NCBI RefSeq assembly: GCF_017654505.1 | Contig: NW_024472154.1 | Span: forward strand, 1 to 64,000 | From: Polyodon spathula | Taxonomy: Eukaryota; Chordata; Actinopteri; Acipenseriformes; Polyodontidae | Direction: 5' to 3' | DNA length: 64,000 bases | Part shown: positions 45,039-58,166 of the stretch, piece after piece | Layout of the letters: each line of letters starts with the position of its first letter | Numbering within the stretch: the stretch's first letter is position 1 | Program-made: the position numbers and the translations under genes | Notes under the pieces: model-generated | The model's database searches: none | Told to the model about the DNA's origin: nothing | The model's input: only the letters and a program-made list of their open reading frames with translations

Positions 45039-45391
45039 CCACGGCTCCGCACAATCGCTGGAACGCAGGAGGCCACATTACATCAAAAAACAACTGGGGC
45101 TTTCCCAGGTGCCTGTTAGTTTTCACATTCACGGTCTCTTTGGCACGAGAGAACCAGAGGCAAACGCATCAGGGTTGAAGGGGATGCAGGTTGACACTAA
45201 GTGTCTTACTCTAAGGTATTTTCTGTCAGTCAAGCATATTTTGACATTTAAAAAACGAACCTATTTATTTTCATTACCTTATTCATTACTGTTCTTCTGG
45301 AATATGTACTGAATATTTTAATATTTGCAGGAGTAAAGCGAGAAATGTGTGTTTCGGGTTGTATCAATATCAACTTCAGTCTTGTTTGACA

Positions 45392-45397
45392 AATAAA
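45392..45397 (+). terminator. tdh: Poly(A) signal of tdh
   Basis: An AATAAA hexamer 354 bp past the tdh stop. The opposing eif3i signal is about 90 bp away. Confidence 0.65.
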
Positions 45398-45488
45398 AGA
45401 ACTACATCAAAAACTGAAAATACGATTGCTTTGAAAAAACATATTTGCAAGCAATGACACACAAGGATCATATTTAACTGTAGTAATG

Positions 45489-45494
45489 TTTATT
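45489..45494 (-). terminator. eif3i: Poly(A) signal of eif3i
   Basis: TTTATT on the plus strand is AATAAA on the minus strand, 292 bp past the eif3i stop. The tdh and eif3i transcripts end tail to tail with little or no spacer. Confidence 0.55.
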
Positions 45495-45785
45495 TAGAAG
45501 AATAATAATAATGAACCTTAACAGAATATTTCCTGGTGGGGATGTGGAATTTGTTTTTCTTGATATAAAAAAACAAAACATTGAAAACTACCATAAAAAT
45601 GACTTCTGAATGTCCTTTATACCATGCCAGGCCAATTTACCCAATAATTTAAAGATGGAATTGACAAGTGTACTGTTGAGCACTGAAAGTGAATACTGTA
45701 TGCAGTGCTTTAGATGCACTTTCTAAAAATGTGAATGAAAAGTGGGACGCGGCTGTATGCAGGCAACTCCTTTTCCAATAGCTTT

Positions 45786-48700
45786 CTAAGATTCAATCTC
45801 AAATTCAAAGTACTGGGGGTCGAAGTAATGTATTCGGACGTAACCATCCTCCCCGCCACTGCTGTAACTGTGAAGAGAAGAAAACACACGTTTGTTTATT
45901 TAAAAACAAGTGCTTTGGACATTGAGAAGCGCATGGACAGATGGAGGGCCCAACTACATTATATACAGGTGATTTAACACAGAATAAAGGGCATACAGTG
46001 CTCCCTCGCTATAAGGCTCTCGTTTATAACGCTCTTCGGTTACAACGCTCATACTGTGTGTCCCCAGAGACCCGCGTTATAGCGAGGGAGCTCTGTATAT
46101 CATATAGTATGGTTATTACAGACAGTTCTAGATGTGACCGTTTCACTACAGTTTTTAAAAGCGCAGTAGAGCAATTTTACATTTTATTTTTTGCTTTTCC
46201 TACAAAACACAGCAATTCAGCAAAAAAAAAAAAGCCCAAAACTCCTGGCCACTAGTTTAGAACACTGTGCATAAAAGACCTTGTTTTGAAGACGCTGCTG
46301 CAGGCAATCTGAGATCTGGAAAGATCCCCTTACCTCTTTCCATCGGGGTGAAAAGCCACACAGTTGATGGGTCCGAAATGTCCCTTTACTCTCCCAAACT
46401 CCTCTTCAAAAGCTGCATGGAAGAACCTGGGGGAGGGGGGGGGGGACAAAAACGTAGCTACTATGAAAGAGTAGTCATCAAGATTGCAGGACGTTTAGTG
46501 AATCAGGTATAGCGTAAAAAGAGGCGAGGTTTATTGAGTTTATTCTACAACACTGACCTGGCTTCAAACTTGCCGATCCTTGTGGAGGTTGTTGTTACTT
46601 CCATAGCTTCCTGACCACCTCCCATAACCACCTAAAAAACCAAAACACTACTTAGGAGTTCACCCCTTTTAAAGTGTTTGCATAGCATAATTAACGACAG
46701 GGAAGTGCACCACTGTAACAGGCAACGCCACTGCGGCTCCGACAATGGAGGCAGTATCAGGTATTATACAGAGAAGTCAACACAGCCATGCAGTGTGATT
46801 ACCTGGGGTCATTCATACTTGTGTAGATGATATAACAGGCAACTGCTTTGGAGGATAAAAGAAACACTGCAGGACCGGATTCACAGCCTTTTCACTCACA
46901 CTCACAATTGCAACGCTGCGATTCGTAATTAATTGCAATATAATTCAATATAATATAATACCTGTGATCATTGCTTGGGTTATTTAGAATAAATGTGTTC
47001 ACGTGTAGCTGTTTGTTACTTTTTAGTGTAATTGTAAATTATAATTACTGCAGTATAATTGTAACTCATTTAACAAAACAGCATTGTAATTTCAAACAAT
47101 TCTGCTGTAATTGTAATTATACGTGTGCTTATAATAAACAGAAGTAACACGCATGACAAAGTTAGTAAAATGAACTGCAACGTTTACTTCAATAACCTTC
47201 GTCTCCGACGCATGCGACCGTGTAGAACACGTTCAATTGAAAAACGACTCTCTCCATTACTGTCTACAGCAGGCGATGTGTGAGGAGGGCTCCCAGCAGG
47301 CAGGGGCAATGATAGCAGTTATCAGTGCTTTGTGATCTGTGCTCGTATTTCAGGGAGGAGAGGAAAGGCAGTGAAAAGGGACTAGGGTGCGAGGTTGTGA
47401 CAAATACTGTATATTAAATTGTGAAGGCACTCCTGCTTTCATTGTAATCTGCGGCAATACAAGAGTAATGATCGGATTACAAATAAATGCATAATTGAAC
47501 TGGAATTCATTCATTATATGGTACGATTACAGTTACAAAAGGTGTGCCAAGGCTCCACTACGATTCCAAAAGTGACTGACCTCAGGTCTGATTCCATTTC
47601 TGTTGAAGTACAGCACACAGAAATCTGAACTGTGAAATAATGTAGCAAACACTGAACAGGATTGTGGGGCACAGCAGCTGTGTGCAAAGAAACTAAACCT
47701 CATCTTACATGATCCATTACTGGGGAGACAGCAGCAGAGTTGACCGGTCTCTCCGTCCTAAACGTCTTAATGTGGTCTAACGTGTAAGAGTCGAACAACT
47801 GCACAAAAAAGGAGAAAAAGATTACAAGTTAATGCCAAGTAGAAATAGACAATATATGCAAAACCTCAGGTCCTGTTCAGATGAGAACATGCGTTATCAC
47901 TGTGCTAAACAGCTAAAAATGTCAAACTTCTAATTGATAAAACTTTGCCATTACACCATCAGCCTGGCAAGCTATCGTACAGAAACAGGAATCCAATTTC
48001 AACAAAAAAAATATACATGAATAAATAAATAAATAAATCCCGAGCTACTTCCCAAATAACATAGTGTGTACGATCATTTACATGTAAATGCTTTCACAAG
48101 CATGTACTTACAAGAACAGATAACATTTACAGCCTGAGAAAAATATATTCCAGTAGATTGCAGGTTGGTCTGTTGGTGTTAACGAGTCTGTTGAAATGTG
48201 TTAATGTGCTTAATATAGTCGTCCCCCCCCCCCCCTGACCTTGGCAGTGTTGTCCTTCGAAGCAGTGATAACCATGGTCAGGTCAATTGATGTCTGGATG
48301 TCATTAATCTGCTTGCTGTGCTCCTTCACTGTCTTTATGATCTCGCCAGACTACAGAGATAAACCACACAGCTCTCGTCATCCCAAACACAACAATTAAG
48401 AAAAGACTTTCACACGCAGCACAAAATTCCTCATAATGCCTGGGCTTCTACTTTTTACTCTTGCAGTATAACAAAGAACCCTCTTATGACATTTCATATT
48501 TTCAGTGCCTCGTACTCTACAAAGTCATATTAACATTATTTATAAGCATATCTCGCTACAGGTCTGTGTTTAAGAGTTAATAACAGAAGAGAAATCTAGG
48601 GTATTCCTAATATACCAACATCATATACATTTTGTATTCAATTTATTGGCTGGTTTCACAGACACAATTAGCATTAATTTTGGACACCCTAATGTTAAGA

Positions 48701-51700
48701 AGATAGTCTAAGTTGAGCTCTAATCATGGTCTGTGAAACCAGCCTTGGATAAGGCAGTCAAAGATTACTGGTATTTGGGGTCTGTGAAACCCACTGTTAG
48801 CCCATTGTGTCTAGGTAGTGCTGGTCACTCCAGGACATCACTCCTTACCTTGGCACTAAACTGGTTGATTTCTCCGTTTTCGTGGCCAGCGATGACAAAC
48901 TCCCCCAGCGGCCCCCACACCGCACTGGTGATCTTGGACTCGCTGCATGGAACCTTAATGTAGGGCTCGTTGTCCTCTTTAAAAACAAAACACATACTTT
49001 ATTGAACAAAATGAGACCAAAATCATAAAAACACAGGATCTCGAACTTAAAACCTACACAGCCTCCAAATAGTTTTTACAAAAAACTTAAAACACTTGAC
49101 TGCTGCTGTCCTCCTCCCAGGATTTATATTACACCCACACTGCCTGCTGTGCACAGGAGAGCTGAACAGAGTGCCGCTGTAGCTTACACAGGGCAATTCT
49201 CACGCCATGACAATACAAAAGGGAAGAGGATAACTGCTGACCAATCTGGGCCGGGTCTCGGAGGTCGAAGTAGTGCAGGAAACACTGGTAACCCATCTGC
49301 TTGTCTGTGGAGAACATGATGATGTTTCCACTGAAGTCGAAGCCACAGGTCCTCACCGCGGAGCTGGTCTTCAACAGGGCAAGCTGTTTACCTGCATGAA
49401 GAAGGAATTTCATAAATCTGAAGACCTTTCATTTATACAGGAAGCATGACACACTGACAAGCAACATTTAGTTTCCAGGGATGTCCTGCTTTAATACTCT
49501 TAACCAATGCATAGATTTTCACCAGGAAACTCTTATTTGCAATAATGCTGAATAATGCTAGTCCTGTCTTGACTATATTTTTGTGTAATGCTGGTCACAC
49601 AGTAGTTACAATAAGCCAATGTTACAAAGCAGTGCTGCAATTGCATTAGCATTTTTTCTTTCCTCAATTGTGTATGCATTTTTAATATTACCAGTTTGTT
49701 ATAAACCTAAAATCATGGCACACTGGAATAAATGCGTAGTGACTGGGCCCCCAACATGTGCAACTAGCAGCCCCGAGAGTTTTCTCAACGTCAATCTCAC
49801 CCCTATATTAGTGTTGCACTCACCTGTCTGACAGTCCCACAGTCTGCAGGAGTTATCTGCAGAGCCAGTCAGCACATGTTTTGTGTCCCCTGAACAGTCA
49901 GTTAAGGCAGGAGGCATTCACAAAGATGTGTACACAGTGCAGGGAGCATGTGTTCGGCTACTGAGTCACACCAGGCATGTCAGCTTTGAATTGTTCAAGC
50001 TCACTCATCAGTGACTAAGTGGATCTTTACTAAGGCAATAAAAATACCAACACTGCGTTTTACCCAAACACAAAGCAAAACCAGATTTAGACAGAGAGAT
50101 CCCTTTCAGAAGAAGATCCAAGCTAAGGGAGTTGAGAAGAAAAAGAGATAACACAACAGCCAACCTTTAACAGGAACAGCAGAACTGGTCTCATGGCTCT
50201 GGATAATATATCCAAGTCCATGCTGGATTTTGTACGTAGAACTATACTCAGCCACTAACACTGACTGGCAACCCTGCTTGCATAAGTTCCAAGGATGAAC
50301 ACAAAATCCATGTGGTTCATTTCGATCAAGCCTCTGAAGTGTTGTGTATTACACTTTAGAAGAGTTAGGACCAAGACAAACAGATTAACATTAAAACAAA
50401 GTGTATATGTGATATACCATAGAAAAAGGATACAGTCCACATCCACACACCACACAGCTCCAGTGTGCCCATTGTACGTGCCAAGTCTCTCCCCATTTGC
50501 AGAGTACCAGGCGTTGACAACCTACGTAAATAAGCCACCATGATTAATCACAAAGCATACGATAGTGGCATGTCTGACATAACTTTATAGGTAAAACATG
50601 ATCATGACAATGATAATAATGATGAAGACGATGTTATCATGCAAAGCCTTGTTAGAACTCTTGAGAGCTCCACATCTCGGAAAAGAATTCAGGACAAAAG
50701 AAAAAACATCAGTCTACTAAAAAATATATGTATGAATTGACTTATTTATTTATCCAATGGAAATGTATTGGCTGCCTGCAGGAACAGCTGAAATGATATT
50801 ATGTCACAGTCGCAGGATCACACTCCTTTGGCTCAGTGTGATCTAGTGGCAAACAAGTATCAGGGAGGGAGGAAGCTTCTGCTCCTATTTTTGTGGAATG
50901 CATACAGTCCAGACTGTCAATCAAGTCTCCACTCTGGCAGGTAAAGCGCACACAGGTCTTCCATCACATCCCACATTCTCAGCAGCTCTCTCCGATTCGC
51001 TGGTTTCTCAGCACAGAATATGCATCTGCAAGCTTTTAAAAAATAAATAAATAAATAAATAATAAACAAAACTACATACCGTATCTTTAGCTACAGAAAA
51101 AATGAGGTCTCCTTCCCTGTTGTATTTGATCTGTGTGATTGACCTTTCGTGGCCTTGCAAGAGGATGGGTCTCTGAAAAAAAACAAAACAAAATCAGCTG
51201 GAATTAATTATAAACCTTTTACCAAAAAAAAAAAAAAATTATAGTTATCTGCGTTGTGTTTTTAGCTGCCTTCGTGCCAGTAAAAATCCAGGTGGTACTG
51301 ATAACATCTGCCAAATAAATCATCATCAATAAACATGGGATAAACGTCTCAGTACAAACTACCACGAATTGGGGCTACTGCAGAAAATATTATAGAGTTG
51401 ATAATATAGGCGACCAAGCAGATTTAACAAGTCACGACCCAAGTGAGATAACAGATCTGTGTACCGGTGCGTTTACAGTATCGGACAGTACACAGCTAAT
51501 AACATGAAGCGATCCAAACCACTTACACGAGTGTTTTAATTGAGTTTGCCTACATCACCCAATGATTATATTAGTACTTTCACAATATGCGTTTTAATAA
51601 CGGTTTCACATGAACTATTCTTGTACAACATTTACCCTCCAGTGTGCTCACAGCGCTTACGAGCCCTGAACCAGCTCCAGAGGTCCTGTGTATGCTGAAA

Positions 51701-51795
51701 AAGCAGCCTTGTGTTCACAGCCCTAACCCAGCACCACACACCCTAGTGCCAAACTGCACAGCGACACCAGGCTGATTTTTTGTCTCACTTACCAT
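45786..51795 (-). CDS. eif3i: Eukaryotic translation initiation factor 3 subunit I
   Basis: WD40 subunit of eIF3, which loads mRNA on the 40S ribosome. Exons on the minus strand: 51793-51795 (ATG only), 51080-51172, 50434-50521, 49824-49889, 49242-49391, 48849-48976, 48240-48350, 47709-47798, 46558-46631, 46334-46426 and 45786-45867. The sum is exactly 325 codons plus TAG, the same as human. The beta-propeller repeats read clearly: [54 protein letters not shown] and [16 protein letters not shown]. The C-terminus is [20 protein letters not shown]. The initiator codon forms the end of exon 1 by itself, spliced to Arg2. It is divergent from tmem234 across 174 bp. Its introns carry two MITE-like elements and an AT-rich repeat region. 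Confidence 0.97.
45996..46095. mobile_element. Tigger/pogo-like MITE, 100 bp, TA target site
   Basis: Terminal inverted repeats of about 19 bp (CAGTGCTCCCTCGCTATAA at the left; the right end is the complement of CAGAGCTCCCTCGCTATAA) enclose a short centre. TA dinucleotides flank both ends at 45994-45995 and 46096-46097. The CCCTCGCTATAA termini and TA duplication fit the Tc1-mariner/Tigger group. It is non-autonomous and lies in the last eif3i intron. Confidence 0.8.
46915..47545. repeat. AT-rich region built of TAATTGTAATT-like words
   Basis: GTAATTGTAAATTATAATTAC, TGTAATTGTAATTATA and GATTACAGTTACAAAAG recur around a less AT-rich centre in eif3i intron 8. The arrangement suggests an old non-autonomous DNA element, but I could not define its ends. 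Confidence 0.4.
48004..48038. repeat. (AATA)n microsatellite
   Basis: A short AATA run in eif3i intron 7. Confidence 0.7.
48648..48744. mobile_element. Short MITE with perfect 16-bp inverted ends
   Basis: GGCTGGTTTCACAGAC (48648-48663) is the exact reverse complement of the right end at 48729-48744. The 65-bp centre holds TTAGCATTAATTTTGGAC. A further GTCTGTGAAACCC about 35 bp to the right hints at a nested or duplicated second end. It lies in eif3i intron 6, about 100 bp from the next exon. Confidence 0.75.
51255..51305. repeat. Dispersed repeat, second copy
   Basis: Shares AGCTGCCTTCGTGCCAG and TAAAAATCC with the element at 13225-13275. It lies in eif3i intron 1. Confidence 0.45.
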
Positions 51796-51969
51796 ATCGG
51801 CGCTGCTTGACTCGGAGTCTCTCTCCGGTTATTTTATATTTGTACAAAACCGCGAAACAGACGACTGGCAGAAACCCGGGCCTGACAACAGCATGCAGCA
51901 CCGAGCGGAAAGAAAGGGAGTTCCGGCGGTCACCTGATACACTCAGCTTCCGGTCTCCACCTTGTTGCC
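51796..51969. promoter_or_regulatory. Bidirectional eif3i/tmem234 promoter
   Basis: Only 174 bp separate the divergent start codons. There is no TATA box for either gene. ETS-type sites are visible: CTTCCGG at 51947-51953 and TTCCGG at 51921-51926. This fits a compact housekeeping bidirectional promoter. Both 5'UTRs must lie within it or share it. Confidence 0.75.
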
Positions 51970-53903
<1,934 letters not shown>

Positions 53904-54526
53904 AAGAGATAGCTTGTATACCCAACTATGAAAAGGGAGCAAAATACTGAAAAAGAAAAGCAGTCACATGGACTGCCCTGGTCTACACAGTGCCCCGATA
54001 CTACAGACCATGCCCTGGTTGTAGGAACTGATGCAGGTGCTCTGAGGCCAGCAACACCTGAGTCTACTGTGTGCTCCAAACACGTCCTGGTTCCATACCA
54101 AGGAATCTTCAGAAGGAAGATTCTCAAGAACTGTACATGCTGTCCTTATCGCGGCATTGTGTGCAAGCTGCAGCAGACACTATAAAATGAGATCTTCAGA
54201 CAGGAGTGTTTACACTTAAAGGGCAGTTGCAAAAACAAGGAACATGCAGGTCACAGATCCTTCCAAATCATTCAAGAAAAACACACCACATTTATATATA
54301 TAAAGTTAGATTTTTATTTAAACTAAGTAGACATATTGAAGTAATTTGTAAGCTCCAGACAGTAAACAGTTTGTCTCTTGCAAAAAAAAAAATCTGTAAC
54401 TATTGAGTTATGTATGTCACATAAATATGTATTTCTAAAATAAAACAATTGTTATTTTCTTTACAGTTTTTGATTCAGATATTTTCAAATTACACATTAC
54501 ATTATCATTCCTGGTATTGAGAGATA

Positions 54527-54537
54527 TAGATATATAG

Positions 54538-54620
<83 letters not shown>
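54527..54620. repeat. Compound (ATCT)n(AT)n microsatellite
   Basis: About 12 ATCT units followed by an AT run of about 28 bp. Confidence 0.95.
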
Positions 54621-54621
<1 letters not shown>

Positions 54622-55270
54622 ACAAGAAACACTGACTTAAGAGTATTATAAAGGTTTTTAAATATTTTGTACATTGGTGAATTTTTACAAATAAAAGTAA
54701 ATCAAATACATTACAACTAATCATATCCTTACGTTATATTAAACTAACCTAGTATTCTCTATATACAGTAATATTCATCGCTGTATTTAAATCTTAATAC
54801 ACCAGACTTGACACATTTAGACGAGAGATACACCTACAGGATGAGTGTGGAATGCTGGTGTTAGTATTTGGTATAATCAGATGCAAGTTTTATGAATATT
54901 TTTGCCTACATATAATTTCTTTATGTTTAAAGGACATACCCTTTTGGTTCATGGATGTGTTCTATATAAATACAATGGTGTATTTTAAAAATAATAATTA
55001 GGGCTGTTGAGGATATATGACTACAGTAAACAATATATATATATATATATATATTTTTGTATTTACAATACTGTAAACATGGACATGCACTCATACAGCA
55101 GGGAGCAGGCATGGTACCATGGTAGGCACACGGTGGTCTTTTCAATTGTGCTAAAAGAGTGATCAAAAAACTGCTGTCCTTTAAATCGTTAAAAGAATAG
55201 GACTTTGAAAAACGAGTCCCTTGGGTGTATCGTCTTTAAAAGCAAGTCAAATTACAGTTTTTGTTCCTAA

Positions 55271-55355
55271 TGTGTTGTTATTTGTTTAGAGCAATTGAAT
55301 AGACCCAATTGTGTTGTTATTTGTTTAGAGCAATTGAATAGACCCAATTGTGTTG
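55271..55355. repeat. 39-bp tandem repeat, two copies plus a partial third
   Basis: Units begin TGTGTTGTTATTTGTTTAGA and end GAATAGACCCAAT (55271-55309 and 55310-55348). Seven more bases of a third copy follow. Confidence 0.92.
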
Positions 55356-55412
55356 TAGGCTTGGCACAATATTTAAGTTCCGCTTGCCTCTCCGTGTTCC
55401 AGTTCTCATCAT

Positions 55413-55628
55413 TTACTCTTGCAGCCTGTGAGAGGAGGCGTGGCTTGTCCTTCCATTCCGCTTCACACTGTGGTAGTCATGTGAGCTACGATTCTCAGGC
55501 CTAGGGCTTCTTTTTGTTTCCCGATAGGAGAGTTCCTTCAATAAAATAAAAGACAATGACACGTCATTGGATAATAACCCGGCCTTTCTTAAGACACACT
55601 GCAACTTATCTGATCTGACATTATCTGA

Positions 55629-55699
<71 letters not shown>

Positions 55700-58088
55700 T
55701 ATATTCCCTTACCCCGTTTTCTACCCGATCTGTATGGTTCAGTGGAACTGCTTCATCACCATGAATCTTTGCTTCACTCTGAAATTATAACATTACAAAC
55801 ACATCAGCTTTACTCACTTGTTTTTTTTTTTTAACTTCACTATAGAATTAAAGAGCTTCCTTGTTTTTTCATGATCACTCATTTGTGACTGAGGTTCATT
55901 CATATTTAGGTCATTTTCACAAATCCTGCAGGTTTCTACTTCACTACCTTCAATAGTAAAAAAAAGAAATGTAATTGGTAAATTTAATGATAAGAGGGAA
56001 CCCTATAGAACTGAACACGCAATATCTTCATTTACATGTACAGGAGTATGGTACTTCTTTTTACATGCTACTGTAAATTTTACACGTGCACTGTACTTTC
56101 CACACAAGTGATCAGAAATGGCTTATTCCAGGACTAGTTAATCAAATCCCTGTTCCCTTACCTCATCTTCTCCATGATCGTACGCTGCTATCGTCTCATC
56201 TTCAACAGTCTCTGCAACTCTCTGGAAGTTACAGGATTGGAAACCATGTTTTTTTGCATGTACAGTAACTCATACTACAGATAAGTTCGCAAAAGTTCGA
56301 AGGAGCATTCTTGAGAACAGACTTCAACCTAAACTCCCCTAAAAGAATTAGAAGCTGTTATTTTTGTGAAACGGTCATGTAGAGCATTTTAAAAAGCCCT
56401 GCTGACTCAATGTCACGTCCTGGCTGCTCCTGGCTGCCCGTGGCGGCCCTGCACTGCTGACCGTGTTTCTATTGTTTTGTCCCACCTGATCCCTGTGTCC
56501 CGGCAGTGGAAGCTGCAGTTACCTGATCCACTGGGAGCTCCACTCTGATGTTCTCATCTTCAGGCACTTCGGGGGCTCGCTGCACCTCCTGTCTCTCCCG
56601 GTTCACTTTAAACACCCCCGAGTCCTCTACAACAAGCACAATGCAGTGAACAATTTAACCACAGTGCAGCAGCAAAACCTGGAGCGCACCCCCCTGCTCA
56701 CTGCTCTGTGGCATGTTAAGAGTCTCTTGCCCACGGTGTGCTGAACACACGGACAGTTCGGTTTCAAGCTGACTATGATAAATCATGTCAGTGCCACTCA
56801 CCCTCTTGCGTCTCCTGCGGAGTGGTTTTGGAGTTCTTCGTGGAGTGTCGGACCCGGACTGGCTTGGCGTAGAAGAGGGATTGCTCTTCCTTCCCGGTGT
56901 TTTTCTGCGGTTTCCTCCTCCTGGCCTGGGGAGAGACGGGGCTGATGTCTTCACCTGCCGCTCCTGTCGACTTCACTCGCCGGCTGTCAGACTGCAAAAA
57001 AATATTATATAATCACTAATTGCCAGGAGTACCTACACAATATTATGAAAACCAACTATGGCAGTTCTTTGTATTCAAACAGTAGCTACTGCAATTTGGG
57101 ATCCTATATATAGCGGAAGAGCCATTAAACTGAGGTTCCAGTAAAGTTCACAAGCTTCTACTTTTTCAGTTTAGAGCAGTTGTTTTTCATCTGAGCAAGA
57201 TGCAGAACGATGCATTTTTGTAAAGCTTACACAGTGATGATAGGGCTTCACTACCTATTATATCAATGAATACAAGGTGTGACTGTACCTCCTCTGGGGA
57301 ATGCAGGAGAGCAGAATCGCTTACTCCATCTTGTGGAACACTGGTAGCTTTCCTGTACTAGTAAACCAAATCAGGGATAAACATATCAAAATGCAGTTAA
57401 ACAACGACAACCCGAGATCATTATATTTATGTAAAATACAGTAACTCTAGATACTGTATTGAGTAATCCTCCCCTAACCTGCTAACTTTCCATCATTGAA
57501 ATATTGCAATTATTTTTGCACAGTGCTGCATGATATTTAGCTGGTCAAGAAGACTATTTAAATTGCTTGAAACAGCGAGCGAAACGCTTTGTTGAAATGG
57601 TATACCTCGTTTCCTTTTGTAATGCGTCTGTTCCCTGGGTGGTTTCTGAAAGAAATGGAAACAGAAGCTAAAAAAAAACAATTACGAAACTGAACTTCCA
57701 CAGTGGAAAAAAGCAATCTGAAGGATGCCACTGTCATCAAGCCACGTGCGTTCCAATGAAAATGCTGCACTAATACGTTCAAAATAACACCTCCTGCATA
57801 CGAATAGCACCCAGTTAAAGGGGGTCAGCCACCTGCCGGGTTGCTTCGCCCTCTTGTGGATGTCATTTCCACAGCTTGATCACTGTTACCTGAGACCGCT
57901 GTGTGCTGGTGCTTTAGGCACAAGGAGCTCAACGTAGGGCAGCTTCTTGAATTTTTCTGTCCCCACGGCAACATAGTACTGTCCACTCACCAGCTCCTCT
58001 TCGCTGGAGACCGTCACCCCATCTACTGTGCACAGCCTGAGTATCGAACACATGGTTACTGTTTCACAGGGAGATACATACATATCCA

Positions 58089-58166
<78 letters not shown>

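Larger units (their letters stand above)
53904..55412. other. Convergent intergenic region, tmem234 / dcdc2b
   Basis: Holds both 3'UTRs. AATAAA at 54439-54444 is a likely tmem234 poly(A) signal. Repeats: ATCT/AT microsatellite (54527-54620), AT run near 55033-55052, and a 39-bp tandem duplication (55271-55355). No gene is recognised. Confidence 0.65.
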
